Shown here: piece by piece, positions 1 to 9,316 of the stretch
Position numbering within the stretch: the stretch's first letter is position 1
Layout of the letters: every line of letters begins with the position of its first letter
DNA from: Acidobacteriota bacterium
GTDB lineage: Bacteria > Acidobacteriota > Holophagae > Holophagales > Holophagaceae
Reading direction: 5' to 3'
Length of the DNA: 64,000 nucleotides
NCBI GenBank assembly: GCA_016192145.1
Contig: JACPUT010000002.1
Span: 124,001 to 188,000, forward strand
Notes under the pieces: generated by a model
What the model was told of the DNA's origin: nothing
Database searches by the model: none
Seen by the model: only the letters and a program-made list of their open reading frames with translations
Position numbers and translations under genes: made by a program

Positions 1-28
1 GCAAGTCATCAATCAACCCTAGGTCCCC

Positions 29-2245
29 GTGAAAATCCTCCAACTGAGCTCCCTGCGCCGGAAATTGATCCTCGTGATCATGCTGACGGTGGGCCTTGCC
101 CTGCTTTTGGCGGTGACGGCATTCGTCAGCATCGAGATCCGGGGATTTCGCGCCTCCGCCCAGCGGGAATTGCAGATCCTCGCCGACGTGCTGGGCGAGG
201 GGAGCACGGCGGCCCTTGAATTCAAGGAACCCACGGATGCCGCCCACCTGCTCTCCACGCTGCGGGTGCATCACCGGATTTCCCAAGCCGCCATTGTCGA
301 CGTGAGGGGCCAGCTGTTCGCGTCCTATCAGCGGGAGGGCGTGGCCAAGCCCATTCTCCCGGCCCACCTGCCTTCGAACACCTTCGTGTTCGAAGGAGAC
401 CACCTCTGGCTCACGAGCCCCATCCACCATGCGGGGGATCACCTGGGCACCCTCTACCTGCGGTCGGATCGCACGGAGCTGAACCAGCGCCTGCGCTGGG
501 TGCTGGCCGGGGGCCTGCTGGGCACCCTCCTCATCGGCTCAGCGGCCCTCCTCCTCGCCATGCGAATGGGCCGAGTCGTCTCCGAGCCCATCCTCCACCT
601 CACAGAGGCGGCCCGCGGCATGGCCAAGCGGCAGGGCCCCGGAGTGCGGGTTCAACGCGAGACCGAGGATGAGGTCGGCATGCTCGTGGACGCCTTCAAC
701 GACATGTTGGACCAGCTGGGCGAACGCCAGGCGCGCCTGGTGGAAGCCCAGCATCTCGCCCATCTCGGGAATTGGGCCTTTGATCCCGTGGCCCAGCACT
801 CGGAGTGGTCGGAGGAGACCTTCCACATCTTCGGACTGGACCCCGCGGGACCCGTGCCCGATGATGCCGCCTTCCAGGCCCTCGTCCATCCCGAGGATCG
901 GGCCAAGCTGGCGACCGCCCTGGACCGGGCGATGGCGGAGGGGGGGCGCTTCGAGATGGATCATCGGGTGCTCCGAGGGGAGGGCGCCGTGGGATGGGTA
1001 CACGTCTCGGGGGCCTGCTTCGAGGGCCCCGGGGGGCGGACCGTCCTGCGAGGCACCGTCATCGACATCACCGAACGAAAGCAGTCCGAGGCCGCCTTGC
1101 TGCAAGGGCAGAAGCTGGAGAGCCTGGGCGTCCTCACCGGTGGCATCGCCCACGATTTCAACAACCTGCTTGCGGCCCTGCAGGGTTTCCTCGACATCGT
1201 CCGCCTGGAATTGCCCCACGGCACCTCGGCCGAGACCTTCCTCGACAAGGCCGATCGGGTGATCGTCCGGGCCTCCGAGCTCATCCGCCAGATGCTCGCC
1301 TACTCCGGCAGGGCCAAATTCCAGGTGCGCCCCTTCGATCTGAGCCACCTCGTGGAAGAGATGGGCCACCTGCTCGCCGTCTCCATCTCCAAGAAGGTGG
1401 AGCTCCGGGTGCGGGTCGGCGAAAACCTGCCCGCCGTCGTGGGCGACACGGCGCAGATCCAGCAGGTGATCATGAACCTCGTGATCAACGCGAGCGACGC
1501 GCTCCAGGGCAAGGAGGGCATCATCCGGGTGAACACCCGTTGCGAGTGGCTGGATGCGGAAAGCCTGATCGCCACGTACTCGGGGCAGGCCATGGAGCCG
1601 GGCCTCTACGTCGTGCTGGAGGTGGAGGACAACGGACATGGCATGGACGCCGACACCATGACCCGCATCTTCGACCCCTTCTTCACGACCAAGTTCACGG
1701 GGCGGGGCTTGGGGCTGGCGGCGATGCTCGGCATCGTGAAGGGGCACCGGGGAGGCATCAAGGTCTACAGCGAGGTGGGCCGCGGGACCGCCTTCAAGGT
1801 CCTCTTCCCCGCCTCGCCCGATGCGGCGGCGAGGCCGGAGGACTTCGCGGACGTGGGGGATTACAAGGGCTCCGGCAAGGTGCTCATCGTGGATGATGAA
1901 CCCGACCTCCTGATCACCACGGCGGCAGCCTTCGAGCACCTGGGCTTCGAAGCGGTGCTCGCCTCCAACGGCCTGGAGGGGGTGGGCCGGGTGAGGGAGC
2001 ACCTGGGCAGCCTCCGGCTCGTGGTCCTCGACTTCACGATGCCCATGATGGATGGCGCCGAATGCCTGAGGATCATCAAGGGATTGGATCCCAACCTGCC
2101 CGTGCTCATGACCAGCGGGTTCAGCGAAGGCGATCGTTCGGGCCCCCTGGGAGACCTCCCCCTCGCGGGATTCCTCCAGAAGCCCTACACCCTGGCGACC
2201 CTGCAGGCCACGGTGCGCGGGATCCTCACCCCCACCCCGCCATAG
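29..2245 (+). CDS. Hybrid sensor histidine kinase (HAMP-PAS-HisKA-HATPase-REC)
   Basis: Membrane-bound hybrid kinase of 738 aa, started at the GTG. An N-terminal membrane helix (about residues 10-32) is followed by an extracytoplasmic sensor segment, a second helix (about 155-180) and a HAMP linker. Then come a PAS domain (about 245-350, ending in the usual DITERK motif), a phospho-acceptor helix with GGIAHDFNN (His375) and an HATPase_c domain with an NLVINASDAL N-box and FDPFFTTKF. A C-terminal receiver domain has VLIVDDEP and phospho-acceptor Asp668. The receiver may act as phosphate sink or relay; no DNA-binding output is present. A TonB receptor gene follows after about 60 bp, so the pair may be co-transcribed. 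The signal sensed is unknown. Confidence 0.93.
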   Translation: MKILQLSSLRRKLILVIMLTVGLALLLAVTAFVSIEIRGFRASAQRELQILADVLGEGSTAALEFKEPTDAAHLLSTLRVHHRISQAAIVDVRGQLFASYQREGVAKPILPAHLPSNTFVFEGDHLWLTSPIHHAGDHLGTLYLRSDRTELNQRLRWVLAGGLLGTLLIGSAALLLAMRMGRVVSEPILHLTEAARGMAKRQGPGVRVQRETEDEVGMLVDAFNDMLDQLGERQARLVEAQHLAHLGNWAFDPVAQHSEWSEETFHIFGLDPAGPVPDDAAFQALVHPEDRAKLATALDRAMAEGGRFEMDHRVLRGEGAVGWVHVSGACFEGPGGRTVLRGTVIDITERKQSEAALLQGQKLESLGVLTGGIAHDFNNLLAALQGFLDIVRLELPHGTSAETFLDKADRVIVRASELIRQMLAYSGRAKFQVRPFDLSHLVEEMGHLLAVSISKKVELRVRVGENLPAVVGDTAQIQQVIMNLVINASDALQGKEGIIRVNTRCEWLDAESLIATYSGQAMEPGLYVVLEVEDNGHGMDADTMTRIFDPFFTTKFTGRGLGLAAMLGIVKGHRGGIKVYSEVGRGTAFKVLFPASPDAAARPEDFADVGDYKGSGKVLIVDDEPDLLITTAAAFEHLGFEAVLASNGLEGVGRVREHLGSLRLVVLDFTMPMMDGAECLRIIKGLDPNLPVLMTSGFSEGDRSGPLGDLPLAGFLQKPYTLATLQATVRGILTPTPP

Positions 2246-2304
2246 TTGGCTTCCTCCGATTCGTTGTCGATGGAATGGTTCCGAGCCCCCGCTGGAGGTA
2301 CGAC

Positions 2305-4446
2305 ATGCCCGAAGGCACCCCCCGCCGCCTGACCTTGGCGGTGCCCGTCCTGGCCCTGGTGGCCCCGCTCTCCGCCCAAACGCGCCCCGACCTCCAGGCG
2401 CCCGAGGCGAAGCCCCTTGGGCTCCAGCAGCTCAGCATGGAGGAACTGCTCAACGTGAAGCTCACGGTGGCGAGCCGCACGGAAACGACCATGGCCGAGG
2501 CCCCCTCCGTGGTGTCCGTCATCACCGCTGAGGATATCCGGCGGATGGGAGCCCGGGACCTACGGGACGTGCTGCGCTCGGTGCCGGGCTTCGAGCTGGG
2601 CGTGCGGGGGCAGCTGGGCTACACGGAATTCGGATTGCGCGGCGTCATCACGGATAACACCGAGAAGATCCGGATCCTCCTGGATGGCGTGCCCGTGAAC
2701 GAGAACCTCGAGGGCAGCGGCACCATCATCTTCGGCGCGATGGCCCTGGATAACGTCCAGCAGATCGAGATCATCCGAGGCCCGGGCTCCGCCCTCTACG
2801 GCACCAACGCCTTCGTGGGCGTCATCAGCATCATCACGAAGGACGCCTCGAGCTCCGGAGCCTCCACCACCATCTCCACCAAGGGCGGGAGCTTCAACAC
2901 CAAGGAGGGCAGCGTGCTCACGGGTTGGTCCGGTCCCCGGTTCCGGGTTTCGGCCTACCTGCACTACCTGGAAACGGACGGCCCCGACTCGCCCATCGCG
3001 GCGGATTCCCTCAATTCCGTGGATTCGTTCCCCTCCTATTCCAGCTTGAACGCGGGAATCTCCCTGGCCGGAACGCCCAAGGGCCACACCTACGAATTCC
3101 GGCGCCAGCTGAGCACCCAGCTCAAGTTGGACTACCGGGGGCTCACCTTCAACGGGGTGTTCACGAACATCCACAAGGGCCCCTACCTGGGCACCTACTT
3201 GGCGGTGAACGAACACTCGGACGCCCATCCCTCCCAGGCTCAGGGCACGCTCGCCACCACCTTCCGGCCTTCCGAGGACTGGATCATCGAGCCGAAGATC
3301 TACGCGCTGCGCTACACCGCGGACAACCTCTGGAACGATGCCCCGGAGGGCTTCCGCCTCCGCCTCGACCAACCCTCGGGTCCTCCCGTCATCCTCGACT
3401 ACACCGAGGGGAGCTACCAGCTCAATCGGGCCACCCAGGCCACCCGCGGGGCCGAGGTCAAGGCGACCTGGAATGCCTCCCCGACCCAGAAGGTGATGCT
3501 GGGGAGTTCCGTGGAGGAGGAGAAGCTTTACCGGATCGAGAACTTCGCCAACGTGCCCGGCCTCGGTCCCGACGACATGGTGGAGTCTCCGCCCATCATG
3601 CGGAAGGCCCCGGTCCGCACCCTGTTTTCCGCCTTCCTCCAGGATCAATGGAATCCGACTCCCGCCCTGGGGATCACGGCGGGGCTCCGCCTCGACCGCT
3701 ACAACGACGCCGGCACGGCCCTCACACCCCGCCTGGCCGCCGTCTGGCGACCCCGTCAGGCCTTCCACCTGAAAGCCATGTACGGGGAGGCCTTCCGGGC
3801 CCCGACCTTCGTGGAGTCTTACCTCTACGCGGGGGGCGGTTTCATCCGGGGCCGGGAGGACATCCAGCCCGAGCGGATCAAGACGGGGGAATTCGAGGCC
3901 GGTCTGCGCCTGGGGGACTCCATCCTCTGGCGGGTGGTGCTCTTCGAGAACCGGATCACCAACCTCATCAAGCTGGGGGCCACCCCGTCCGGACTGGAGT
4001 ACCAGAACACCCCCGACGTCACGGTGATTCGCGGGATCGAGACGGAATGGACGGCCACCTTCACCGATTCCCTGGGGGGGTACCTCAACCTCTCCGGCCA
4101 GAGCGGCCGCAATGAGGTCACGGGGGACCGGCCCGTGGGGATGGCCCATTGGCGGGGGAACCTAGGAATCAACGCGGCCCTCCTGGAGGGGCTGAACCTC
4201 AACGCCACCCTTCACGTGGTGGGCCGCCGGGAGCGCGCCAAGGGGGATCCCCGGCCGGACTTGAAGGGATACCAGGTGCTGGACCTCGCCCTCACCTACG
4301 CCGCGGCCCGGAACCTGGACTTCAGCCTCACGGCCCACAACCTCCTGGATCGGGACCAGCGCTACGCCAGCGTCTCGACGCCCCTGCCCGGGGACTTCCC
4401 GGCCGGGGGGCGGGCCCTCCAAGCGGGCCTGCGCTGGCGATTCTAG
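2305..4446 (+). CDS. TonB-dependent outer-membrane receptor
   Basis: Outer-membrane receptor of 713 aa for TonB-driven uptake of a scarce ligand such as a siderophore, cobalamin or other chelate. It starts at the ATG directly behind a GGAGGT ribosome site; reading upstream of it runs into the preceding kinase gene. A signal peptide ends near APLSAQ. The plug domain (about 50-170) has the SVVSVITAEDIRRMGARDL pattern, the GLRG motif and PGSALYGTNAF. A beta-barrel follows and ends with an aromatic strand, LRWRF, with terminal Phe as required for Bam assembly. The plug resembles the CirA/BtuB class, but the ligand cannot be read from sequence. No tonB, exbB or ferric reductase lies nearby. Confidence 0.93.
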   Translation: MPEGTPRRLTLAVPVLALVAPLSAQTRPDLQAPEAKPLGLQQLSMEELLNVKLTVASRTETTMAEAPSVVSVITAEDIRRMGARDLRDVLRSVPGFELGVRGQLGYTEFGLRGVITDNTEKIRILLDGVPVNENLEGSGTIIFGAMALDNVQQIEIIRGPGSALYGTNAFVGVISIITKDASSSGASTTISTKGGSFNTKEGSVLTGWSGPRFRVSAYLHYLETDGPDSPIAADSLNSVDSFPSYSSLNAGISLAGTPKGHTYEFRRQLSTQLKLDYRGLTFNGVFTNIHKGPYLGTYLAVNEHSDAHPSQAQGTLATTFRPSEDWIIEPKIYALRYTADNLWNDAPEGFRLRLDQPSGPPVILDYTEGSYQLNRATQATRGAEVKATWNASPTQKVMLGSSVEEEKLYRIENFANVPGLGPDDMVESPPIMRKAPVRTLFSAFLQDQWNPTPALGITAGLRLDRYNDAGTALTPRLAAVWRPRQAFHLKAMYGEAFRAPTFVESYLYAGGGFIRGREDIQPERIKTGEFEAGLRLGDSILWRVVLFENRITNLIKLGATPSGLEYQNTPDVTVIRGIETEWTATFTDSLGGYLNLSGQSGRNEVTGDRPVGMAHWRGNLGINAALLEGLNLNATLHVVGRRERAKGDPRPDLKGYQVLDLALTYAAARNLDFSLTAHNLLDRDQRYASVSTPLPGDFPAGGRALQAGLRWRF

Positions 4447-4450
4447 GGGC

Positions 4451-4490
4451 GTGTCCGAGTGATTCCCCGCCCCGGGGATTGCTTGGACAC
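4451..4490. terminator. Hairpin between convergent genes
   Basis: GTGTCC...GGACAC outer arms enclose a CCCC/GGGG core (TTCCCCGCCCCGGGGA), between the convergent receptor and aminotransferase stop codons. No long U-run follows on either strand, so termination is inferred from position and stem only. Confidence 0.6.
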
Positions 4491-4492
4491 TC

Positions 4493-5725
4493 CTAGGTGC
4501 CCGTCGTCCCCAGGTTGTAGATGGGCGCGCGCCAGCCCCGGTCGATGTCTTTGAAGACGTCGCAGAGGTACTGGTTGTCCTCCCGGTTCCTCAGGGAGAA
4601 CCGCAGGTAACCGCGCCCCTTGATGCCCGAGATGTCGATGTGGGAGGCGATGATGCCCCGTTGCTCGAAGGCCCGCTTCAACTCCTCGCCCCCCAGGTGG
4701 TGGTGCCTCACCATGAAGATGTTGGTGGAGGAGGGGATGGCGGAGAAGTTGGATAGGGACGTGAGGTGGGCAAAGACCTCCTTGCGCTTGGAGATGTTCT
4801 CCGTGCGGGACTGGGTGAGGAAGGCCTCATCCTCGAGGGCGATCAGGGCGAGATCCGCCGAGAGCTGGGTGACGGGGAAGGGGTGCCGGTGGATCTGGAT
4901 GCCCTCCAGGATGTCCGGCGAGGAACACATCAGGTAGCCGATGCGCAGGCTCGCCAGGCCATATTTCTTGGAGAAGGTGCGCAGCACCATGAGGTTCTGG
5001 TACTTGGGCAGGAAGCGCGCGGCGGAGAGCACCTCGCCCGGGGGATCCGTGTACTCCCCGAAGGCCTCGTCCACCACGACGAAGGCGTTGTAGGAGCTGG
5101 CGTAGTCCAGCAGTTCCTCGATCACCATGTCGTGGATCAGGTGGCCCGTGGGGTTGTTGGGATTGGCGATCCAGATGAGCTTGGGCCTGAACTTGTCCAC
5201 CAGCTCCTTGAAGCGGTGGGTGGTCTGGTTCGTCCACCGGAACTGATCCTCCTCCCGCAGCTCCAGGAAGTAGGGCACGGCGCCCATGCGTTCCGAGAGC
5301 GCCTCGAACAGGAAGAAGCTGGGGGTGGGCATCAAGTAGACGTCCCGGTGGTCGAGGAAGACCCGGGTGATGAGATCCAGGATGGAATCCAGGCCCGCGG
5401 CGATGATGAACCACTCGGGGGGGATGGCGTACTTTTCCGCCAGGCGTTGTTTTAGGACGGCGTGGTTGCTGTCCGGGTACTCGTTGAAGCGGGCGACCCG
5501 CTGGTCGTCCAAGCGGAGTTCGTCCAGGTACTCGCGGATCCGTGGGGAATACCCTTCGGAGTTCTCGCCCAGGTCGAAGCGGTAGATCCGGTCCAGATCG
5601 TAGAGGGCCCGCACCCGCTCGATCTCCGCCTCCATGTCCACGGATTTATCCACGTACCCCTTGACCTTCTCGAACATGGCCTGGCGGGTGGGCGAGTTGA
5701 AGAACTTATGGGTCTTGGTATGCAT
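4493..5725 (-). CDS. PLP-dependent aminotransferase, class I/II (HisC/CobD-like fold)
   Basis: Fold-type I PLP enzyme of 410 aa. The start is the ATG behind GGAGGA (reads MHTKTHKFF); longer readings add a Pro/Cys-rich stretch overlapping the upstream gene. Family features are the PNNPTGH loop, VVVDEAFGEY with the cofactor-binding Asp, and the Schiff-base lysine region TFSKKYGLASLRIGY. The spacing resembles histidinol-phosphate aminotransferase and threonine-phosphate decarboxylase, but the gene is not in a his or cob cluster. It is the last gene of a minus-strand operon behind an unrecognised 497-aa protein (34-bp gap) and a DUF917-type protein. Its amino-group substrate is probably the product of those partners (inference). 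Confidence 0.85.
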   Translation of the reverse strand: MHTKTHKFFNSPTRQAMFEKVKGYVDKSVDMEAEIERVRALYDLDRIYRFDLGENSEGYSPRIREYLDELRLDDQRVARFNEYPDSNHAVLKQRLAEKYAIPPEWFIIAAGLDSILDLITRVFLDHRDVYLMPTPSFFLFEALSERMGAVPYFLELREEDQFRWTNQTTHRFKELVDKFRPKLIWIANPNNPTGHLIHDMVIEELLDYASSYNAFVVVDEAFGEYTDPPGEVLSAARFLPKYQNLMVLRTFSKKYGLASLRIGYLMCSSPDILEGIQIHRHPFPVTQLSADLALIALEDEAFLTQSRTENISKRKEVFAHLTSLSNFSAIPSSTNIFMVRHHHLGGEELKRAFEQRGIIASHIDISGIKGRGYLRFSLRNREDNQYLCDVFKDIDRGWRAPIYNLGTTGT

Positions 5726-5759
5726 GGTCGGCGGTCCTCCACACGGGGGATGGCTGGGA

Positions 5760-7253
5760 TCAACAGGCGAGGGCGGGCATGCGTTGAGAACAGAGGCGAA
5801 CCCAGTCGGCCCCATCGGGAAGCCGGGCTTCGCGGAGCCCCTGCTCGCCCAGCACCATGCGGGCGATGCCCGGAAGCTCGAGGCCCATGGCCTCCCGGAG
5901 GCTTAAGGAGGTGAGTTGATCGAGGTCGCCAGGGCTCAATCCTCCGTGGGCGAGGACCTCCATGCCTCCGGCGCTTTGGGCCGGGCCATCCGCGTAGGTG
6001 GCGAGCAGGCCCGCGAGCCCCGCCGTGAGCAGGGCGGGCAGGGGCGGGGCCAGGCGGGCGGCCCACTCTCCGTAGCCCGTGGACGCCATGGCCCGGCTGA
6101 GCCCCAGCTGCATGGCGGCCAAATAGTCCACCTGATTGAAGCCGCCGACCTGGACGAGGCCCCGCACGAGCCCGGTGGCCAGGCTGAGGAAGGAGGTGGG
6201 GACGAGGTTTCCCCCCCGGAGGCCCTCGAGGATGGGGGCGGGTTCCAGGGCGATCCGGCGGCCGTCGGAAGCCAGGAGGTGCCCCCCCTCCGCCACCAGG
6301 GGCGACGTTCGGCGTTGATCGGTGACCTCCCAGAGCAGGGCGGATCCGCCCCCCCGCCCGGCCTCGCTCCAACAGCAGGGCACCCCATCCAGCGCTTCCA
6401 GCACGGCCCCGCGCAGGGCCGCGTCGAAGAAGAGGCGGTGGATCGGAGATCCCGGATCCTCCAGATCGCGGATCAGGAGGGGCGTCCGGATGGATTCGAA
6501 GGTGGCGTAGGCGAGGGGGGGCACGCGCCTTCGGGCCTCCGGCGTGAACCACCGCTCCCAGAGCCTCGGCGTGGCGCTCGTCACCTGCTCGCGGAAGGTG
6601 GGGCGGCCCACCACTTCGGGGGCGCGCAGGATCCCGCTCAGGGTGGCCTCCAGGGCGTGGGCCTCCCGCTCGCCCAGGTACCCCGCCGCCACCAGGGATC
6701 GGACTCGGGCCTCCGCCTTGGCGAGGTCGGCTTCGCCGAAGGGGTCGAGGAGCAGGGTCATCTGGCGCCGCTGCTTGTTGGAGAGGTCGAGGATGGGCAC
6801 GCGGAGGGGCTTGCCCTCGTGCCGGCGGGCGAGCATGAGCCCCACGGGGTAGCTGGCGTTATCCGCGGGGATGAGGGCGGAGGCCTCCACGGGCAACGCC
6901 TCCGCAGGATCCTCGCCCAGGGCCGCGATGATCATGGATTGCACCGTGAGGGGCATGCACTCCACACAGAGGTGGTTGGCGGTGTACACGAGGGGGCTCC
7001 GCGTCAGGCGCGCCCTCACCCGGGCCGCGAGCGCCTCGCCCTGGCTGGCCCTCGCGTGGGCCTCCACCTCGGCGATGTAGTCCGATCGGTCCTGCAGGGG
7101 AGGCAGGTAGGCGGAGGAGAACTCCGCGAGGAAGTGGCCGAGGCTGGCATCCCCTTCCGCGAAGAGCCGCGAGTAGACGGGCCGCACCCGGGCGATGGCG
7201 GTCATCACGGGGTCGGCGAGGGCCCGGAGCCGATCCACGGGGGCGGGGCTCAT
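5760..7253 (-). CDS. Uncharacterised 497-aa protein of the DUF917 operon
   Basis: I do not recognise this protein. It starts at the ATG of an ATGA overlap with the DUF917 gene upstream, so translation of the two is probably coupled. It looks soluble, with no signal peptide or membrane helix. Likely active-site stretches are VYTANHLCVECMPL (residues 89-102), NASYPVG (132-138), ILDLSNKQRRQM (154-165) and a Gly-rich block NLVPTSFLSLATGL followed by GGFNQVDYLAAMQ. Tight packing with a hydantoinase-like DUF917 protein and an aminotransferase suggests an enzyme of small-molecule metabolism. Composition matches the neighbours, so there is no sign of recent transfer. Confidence 0.75.
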   Translation of the reverse strand: MSPAPVDRLRALADPVMTAIARVRPVYSRLFAEGDASLGHFLAEFSSAYLPPLQDRSDYIAEVEAHARASQGEALAARVRARLTRSPLVYTANHLCVECMPLTVQSMIIAALGEDPAEALPVEASALIPADNASYPVGLMLARRHEGKPLRVPILDLSNKQRRQMTLLLDPFGEADLAKAEARVRSLVAAGYLGEREAHALEATLSGILRAPEVVGRPTFREQVTSATPRLWERWFTPEARRRVPPLAYATFESIRTPLLIRDLEDPGSPIHRLFFDAALRGAVLEALDGVPCCWSEAGRGGGSALLWEVTDQRRTSPLVAEGGHLLASDGRRIALEPAPILEGLRGGNLVPTSFLSLATGLVRGLVQVGGFNQVDYLAAMQLGLSRAMASTGYGEWAARLAPPLPALLTAGLAGLLATYADGPAQSAGGMEVLAHGGLSPGDLDQLTSLSLREAMGLELPGIARMVLGEQGLREARLPDGADWVRLCSQRMPALAC

Positions 7254-8326
7254 GCCACGGCCGGAGGCGGGGCCGGGAAGAGGGCGCGCCCCCGCGGCGT
7301 ATTCCACACCTCGGCGCAGGGCAGGTGGAGGACGCTGAGGGCCTGGCCCACCGCCAAGGCGTTCTCGAAGCCGTGGCCATAGGTGACCTTGCCGAGCCCC
7401 GAATCGGAGTCCACGACGCAGATGAGATCGGGGCATTGGATGTCCAAGGCCCCGTTCCGCCAGGCCCACATGAATTCGTTTTGGAGGCCCACGCGATAGC
7501 GCTCTCCGGCGAAGGCCCCCGTGCCCTCAAGCTCCACGTGGCCCCGGAAGAAACCCCCTTCGAGCCGAGTCTCCGCGAGGGTCACGATCCCCTCGAAGGC
7601 CACGCGGCCGCCCCCCTTCGCGGCGAGGATCCCCGCGGGCCGTGTCCCGGGCCCGAGCAGGGCCCCCAGTTCCAGGCAGCGGCTCAGGGTGCGCGGAATG
7701 AGGGCCTCGCGCATCCGGGCGCCCGTCGCGGGGAAACCCGTCAGGCACACCAGGCCCCCGCTGCAGGTGGCCAGGGCCCGGCACAGGGCCTCACCCCGCG
7801 CCGCGTTCGCGACGCGCGTGGCGAGGACCAGATCCCCCTGGAAGGTGGCACCCACGAAGGGGGCGAGGGGAATGTCGAAGAGGGCGAGGGTCGTCTGATC
7901 CAACTCGGGCACGGCCCGCCCCGCGCAATCCCCATCCACCACGGGCACCCCGAGGTGGGCCGCGAGCCGGATCGCCTCCAGGGTGTTCTGGGGGCCCAAT
8001 TCCAAGGGGTACACGAACCCGATGGGCCTTTTCAGATAGGCGGCGAGGGCCTTAGCTGCGGGCACGGAGGGTGGCTCGGGGGCGAGGGCTTCCAATCGTT
8101 CCACCTCTGCGTTGGTGAGGCCGCCACCCGCCATGGCCGTGGAGATTCCCAGGGCGTCCGCGGGCAATTGATCGGGGTCGATGAGATCCACCGGGCGCCC
8201 TTCGGCCACGAGGTCCTCCACGATGGCCCGCCCACGGGAATAGGAACCCCCGCCCCCCGTGCCCAGGACGGAGGCTCCCCTCAATAGTTGTTTCAAGGCC
8301 TCTCGCTCCAGGCGGAGGCCCGTCAT
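7250..8326 (-). CDS. DUF917 family protein (hydantoinase / thiohydantoin desulfurase-like)
   Basis: Protein of 358 aa, started at MTGLRLERE, the first start with a plausible ribosome site (AGAGGCGG). The N-terminal VLGTGGGGSYSRG glycine loop, the MAGGGLTN segment and the central VPVVDGDCAGRAVPELDQ block are typical of DUF917 proteins. These occur beside hydantoinases and include S-methylthiohydantoin desulfurases. The C-terminal ICVVDSDSGLGKVTYG completes the fold. No HyuA/HyuB subunits are present here. It is the first gene of a three-gene operon and overlaps the next gene by ATGA. The reaction is unknown; hydrolysis or desulfurisation of a cyclic amide is an inference from family context only. 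Confidence 0.75.
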   Translation of the reverse strand: MTGLRLEREALKQLLRGASVLGTGGGGSYSRGRAIVEDLVAEGRPVDLIDPDQLPADALGISTAMAGGGLTNAEVERLEALAPEPPSVPAAKALAAYLKRPIGFVYPLELGPQNTLEAIRLAAHLGVPVVDGDCAGRAVPELDQTTLALFDIPLAPFVGATFQGDLVLATRVANAARGEALCRALATCSGGLVCLTGFPATGARMREALIPRTLSRCLELGALLGPGTRPAGILAAKGGGRVAFEGIVTLAETRLEGGFFRGHVELEGTGAFAGERYRVGLQNEFMWAWRNGALDIQCPDLICVVDSDSGLGKVTYGHGFENALAVGQALSVLHLPCAEVWNTPRGRALFPAPPPAVA

Positions 8327-8671
8327 CGGTCCGCCTCTGGGAGAAGGGTCGCTCCCCCCCGTCCCCAGCGAATCCGGCTTCGAGCTACCATCGCGATCTC
8401 CGAGCATGGGTCAAGTCGAATCCCCTTCGGTTCCTTGGCCACGCTTCTCAAGGAGCGGCTCCCACGGGTTACTTGGACAAGCTCCTAGCTTCGGCGGCTG
8501 CGCGGCGGAAACCCAAGGGATCCTTGGCGGAACACGGCGTAGCTTCGTGAGTTGATGATTCCGACCATACCTCGTCCCGGGGCCCCGGAGGCAGCGGATC
8601 TTTCCTACATTTTTCCATAAGGAATTCTCACAAAACCCTGTCGACCGAAGCACCCTGGCACGCCTCGGGAG
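8327..8671. other. Divergent intergenic region
   Basis: This is 345 bp between the DUF917 operon (minus) and the small exporter (plus). I see no convincing gene. An AT-rich patch near 8604-8640 is the best place for promoters. Around 8465-8492 the sequence resembles the hairpin at 4451-4490 (shared CTTGGACA...CTCCTAG), which suggests a repeated motif. Confidence 0.5.
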
Positions 8672-9238
8672 GTGAGGTCTGGGCGGGTAATATGGAGCAT
8701 GCTCCCCGTGCTCCTGCTCTTTCTGCTTCCCGTGGGGGGCGGCATTCCGGCCGGGGTATTGCTGGCCCAATCGAAGGGCATGGGCTGGCCCGTGGTGGCG
8801 GGGCTCTACCTGGTGTCGGACGTGATGCTGGCCCTGACCTTCGAGCCCCTGCTGCGCCTTCTCGTAAGGCTCGCCGCGAAGGTCCCCTTCCTGGCCCGAT
8901 TCGGTGAGGCCATGAAGGTGGCGATGGCCCGCGGCGCGGCCTCGTTCGGAGGCACCGGCGCAGGGCCTTTCACCCTTCTCCTGATCTCATTCGGCGTGGA
9001 TCCCATGACGGGCCGCTCGGCGGCCCTCGCCGCGGGCCATGGTTTCCTGATCGGCTGGGCCTTCGCCATCGCCGGCGACATGCTCTATTACGCCGTCCTC
9101 GCGATCACGACCTTGCGCTTGAATACCTATTTCCGGGATCCGAACACGACGGTCTGGGTGGTGCTGGGGGCGATGATCGTGGTGCCCATGGTGGTGCGGC
9201 GGGTTTGGGCCAAACCGACGGCCGAGGCCCTGGGGTGA
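8672..9238 (+). CDS. Small multidrug-export-type membrane protein
   Basis: Polytopic inner-membrane protein of 188 aa if the GTG at 8672 is used. An ATG at 8699 (MLPVLLLF) would give 179 aa and an N-terminus that is immediately hydrophobic. Four or five membrane helices are visible, with a central GTGAGPFTLLLISFGVDP segment and a C-terminal helix followed by a short basic tail. The layout resembles the putative small multidrug export family (COG2426), which is poorly characterised. It stands alone between a divergent operon and a short unknown frame, so context adds nothing about substrate. Confidence 0.6.
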   Translation: MRSGRVIWSMLPVLLLFLLPVGGGIPAGVLLAQSKGMGWPVVAGLYLVSDVMLALTFEPLLRLLVRLAAKVPFLARFGEAMKVAMARGAASFGGTGAGPFTLLLISFGVDPMTGRSAALAAGHGFLIGWAFAIAGDMLYYAVLAITTLRLNTYFRDPNTTVWVVLGAMIVVPMVVRRVWAKPTAEALG

Positions 9239-9316
9239 GGGGCCGGGGAGGAGGAGGCCCCACCGGCTTGATTCCTTTCTGGCCGTATCCGCCTGGAGGC
9301 CCTGGACTCCGCTTCC

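Noticed and set aside
2062-2304. N-terminal extension of the TonB receptor
   Set aside because: It lies within the kinase gene; the GGAGGT-preceded ATG at 2305 gives a normal signal peptide.
4493-5725. Annotation as hisC or cobD
   Set aside because: The fold fits both, but no histidine or cobamide genes are near and the operon partners point elsewhere, so only the family is given.
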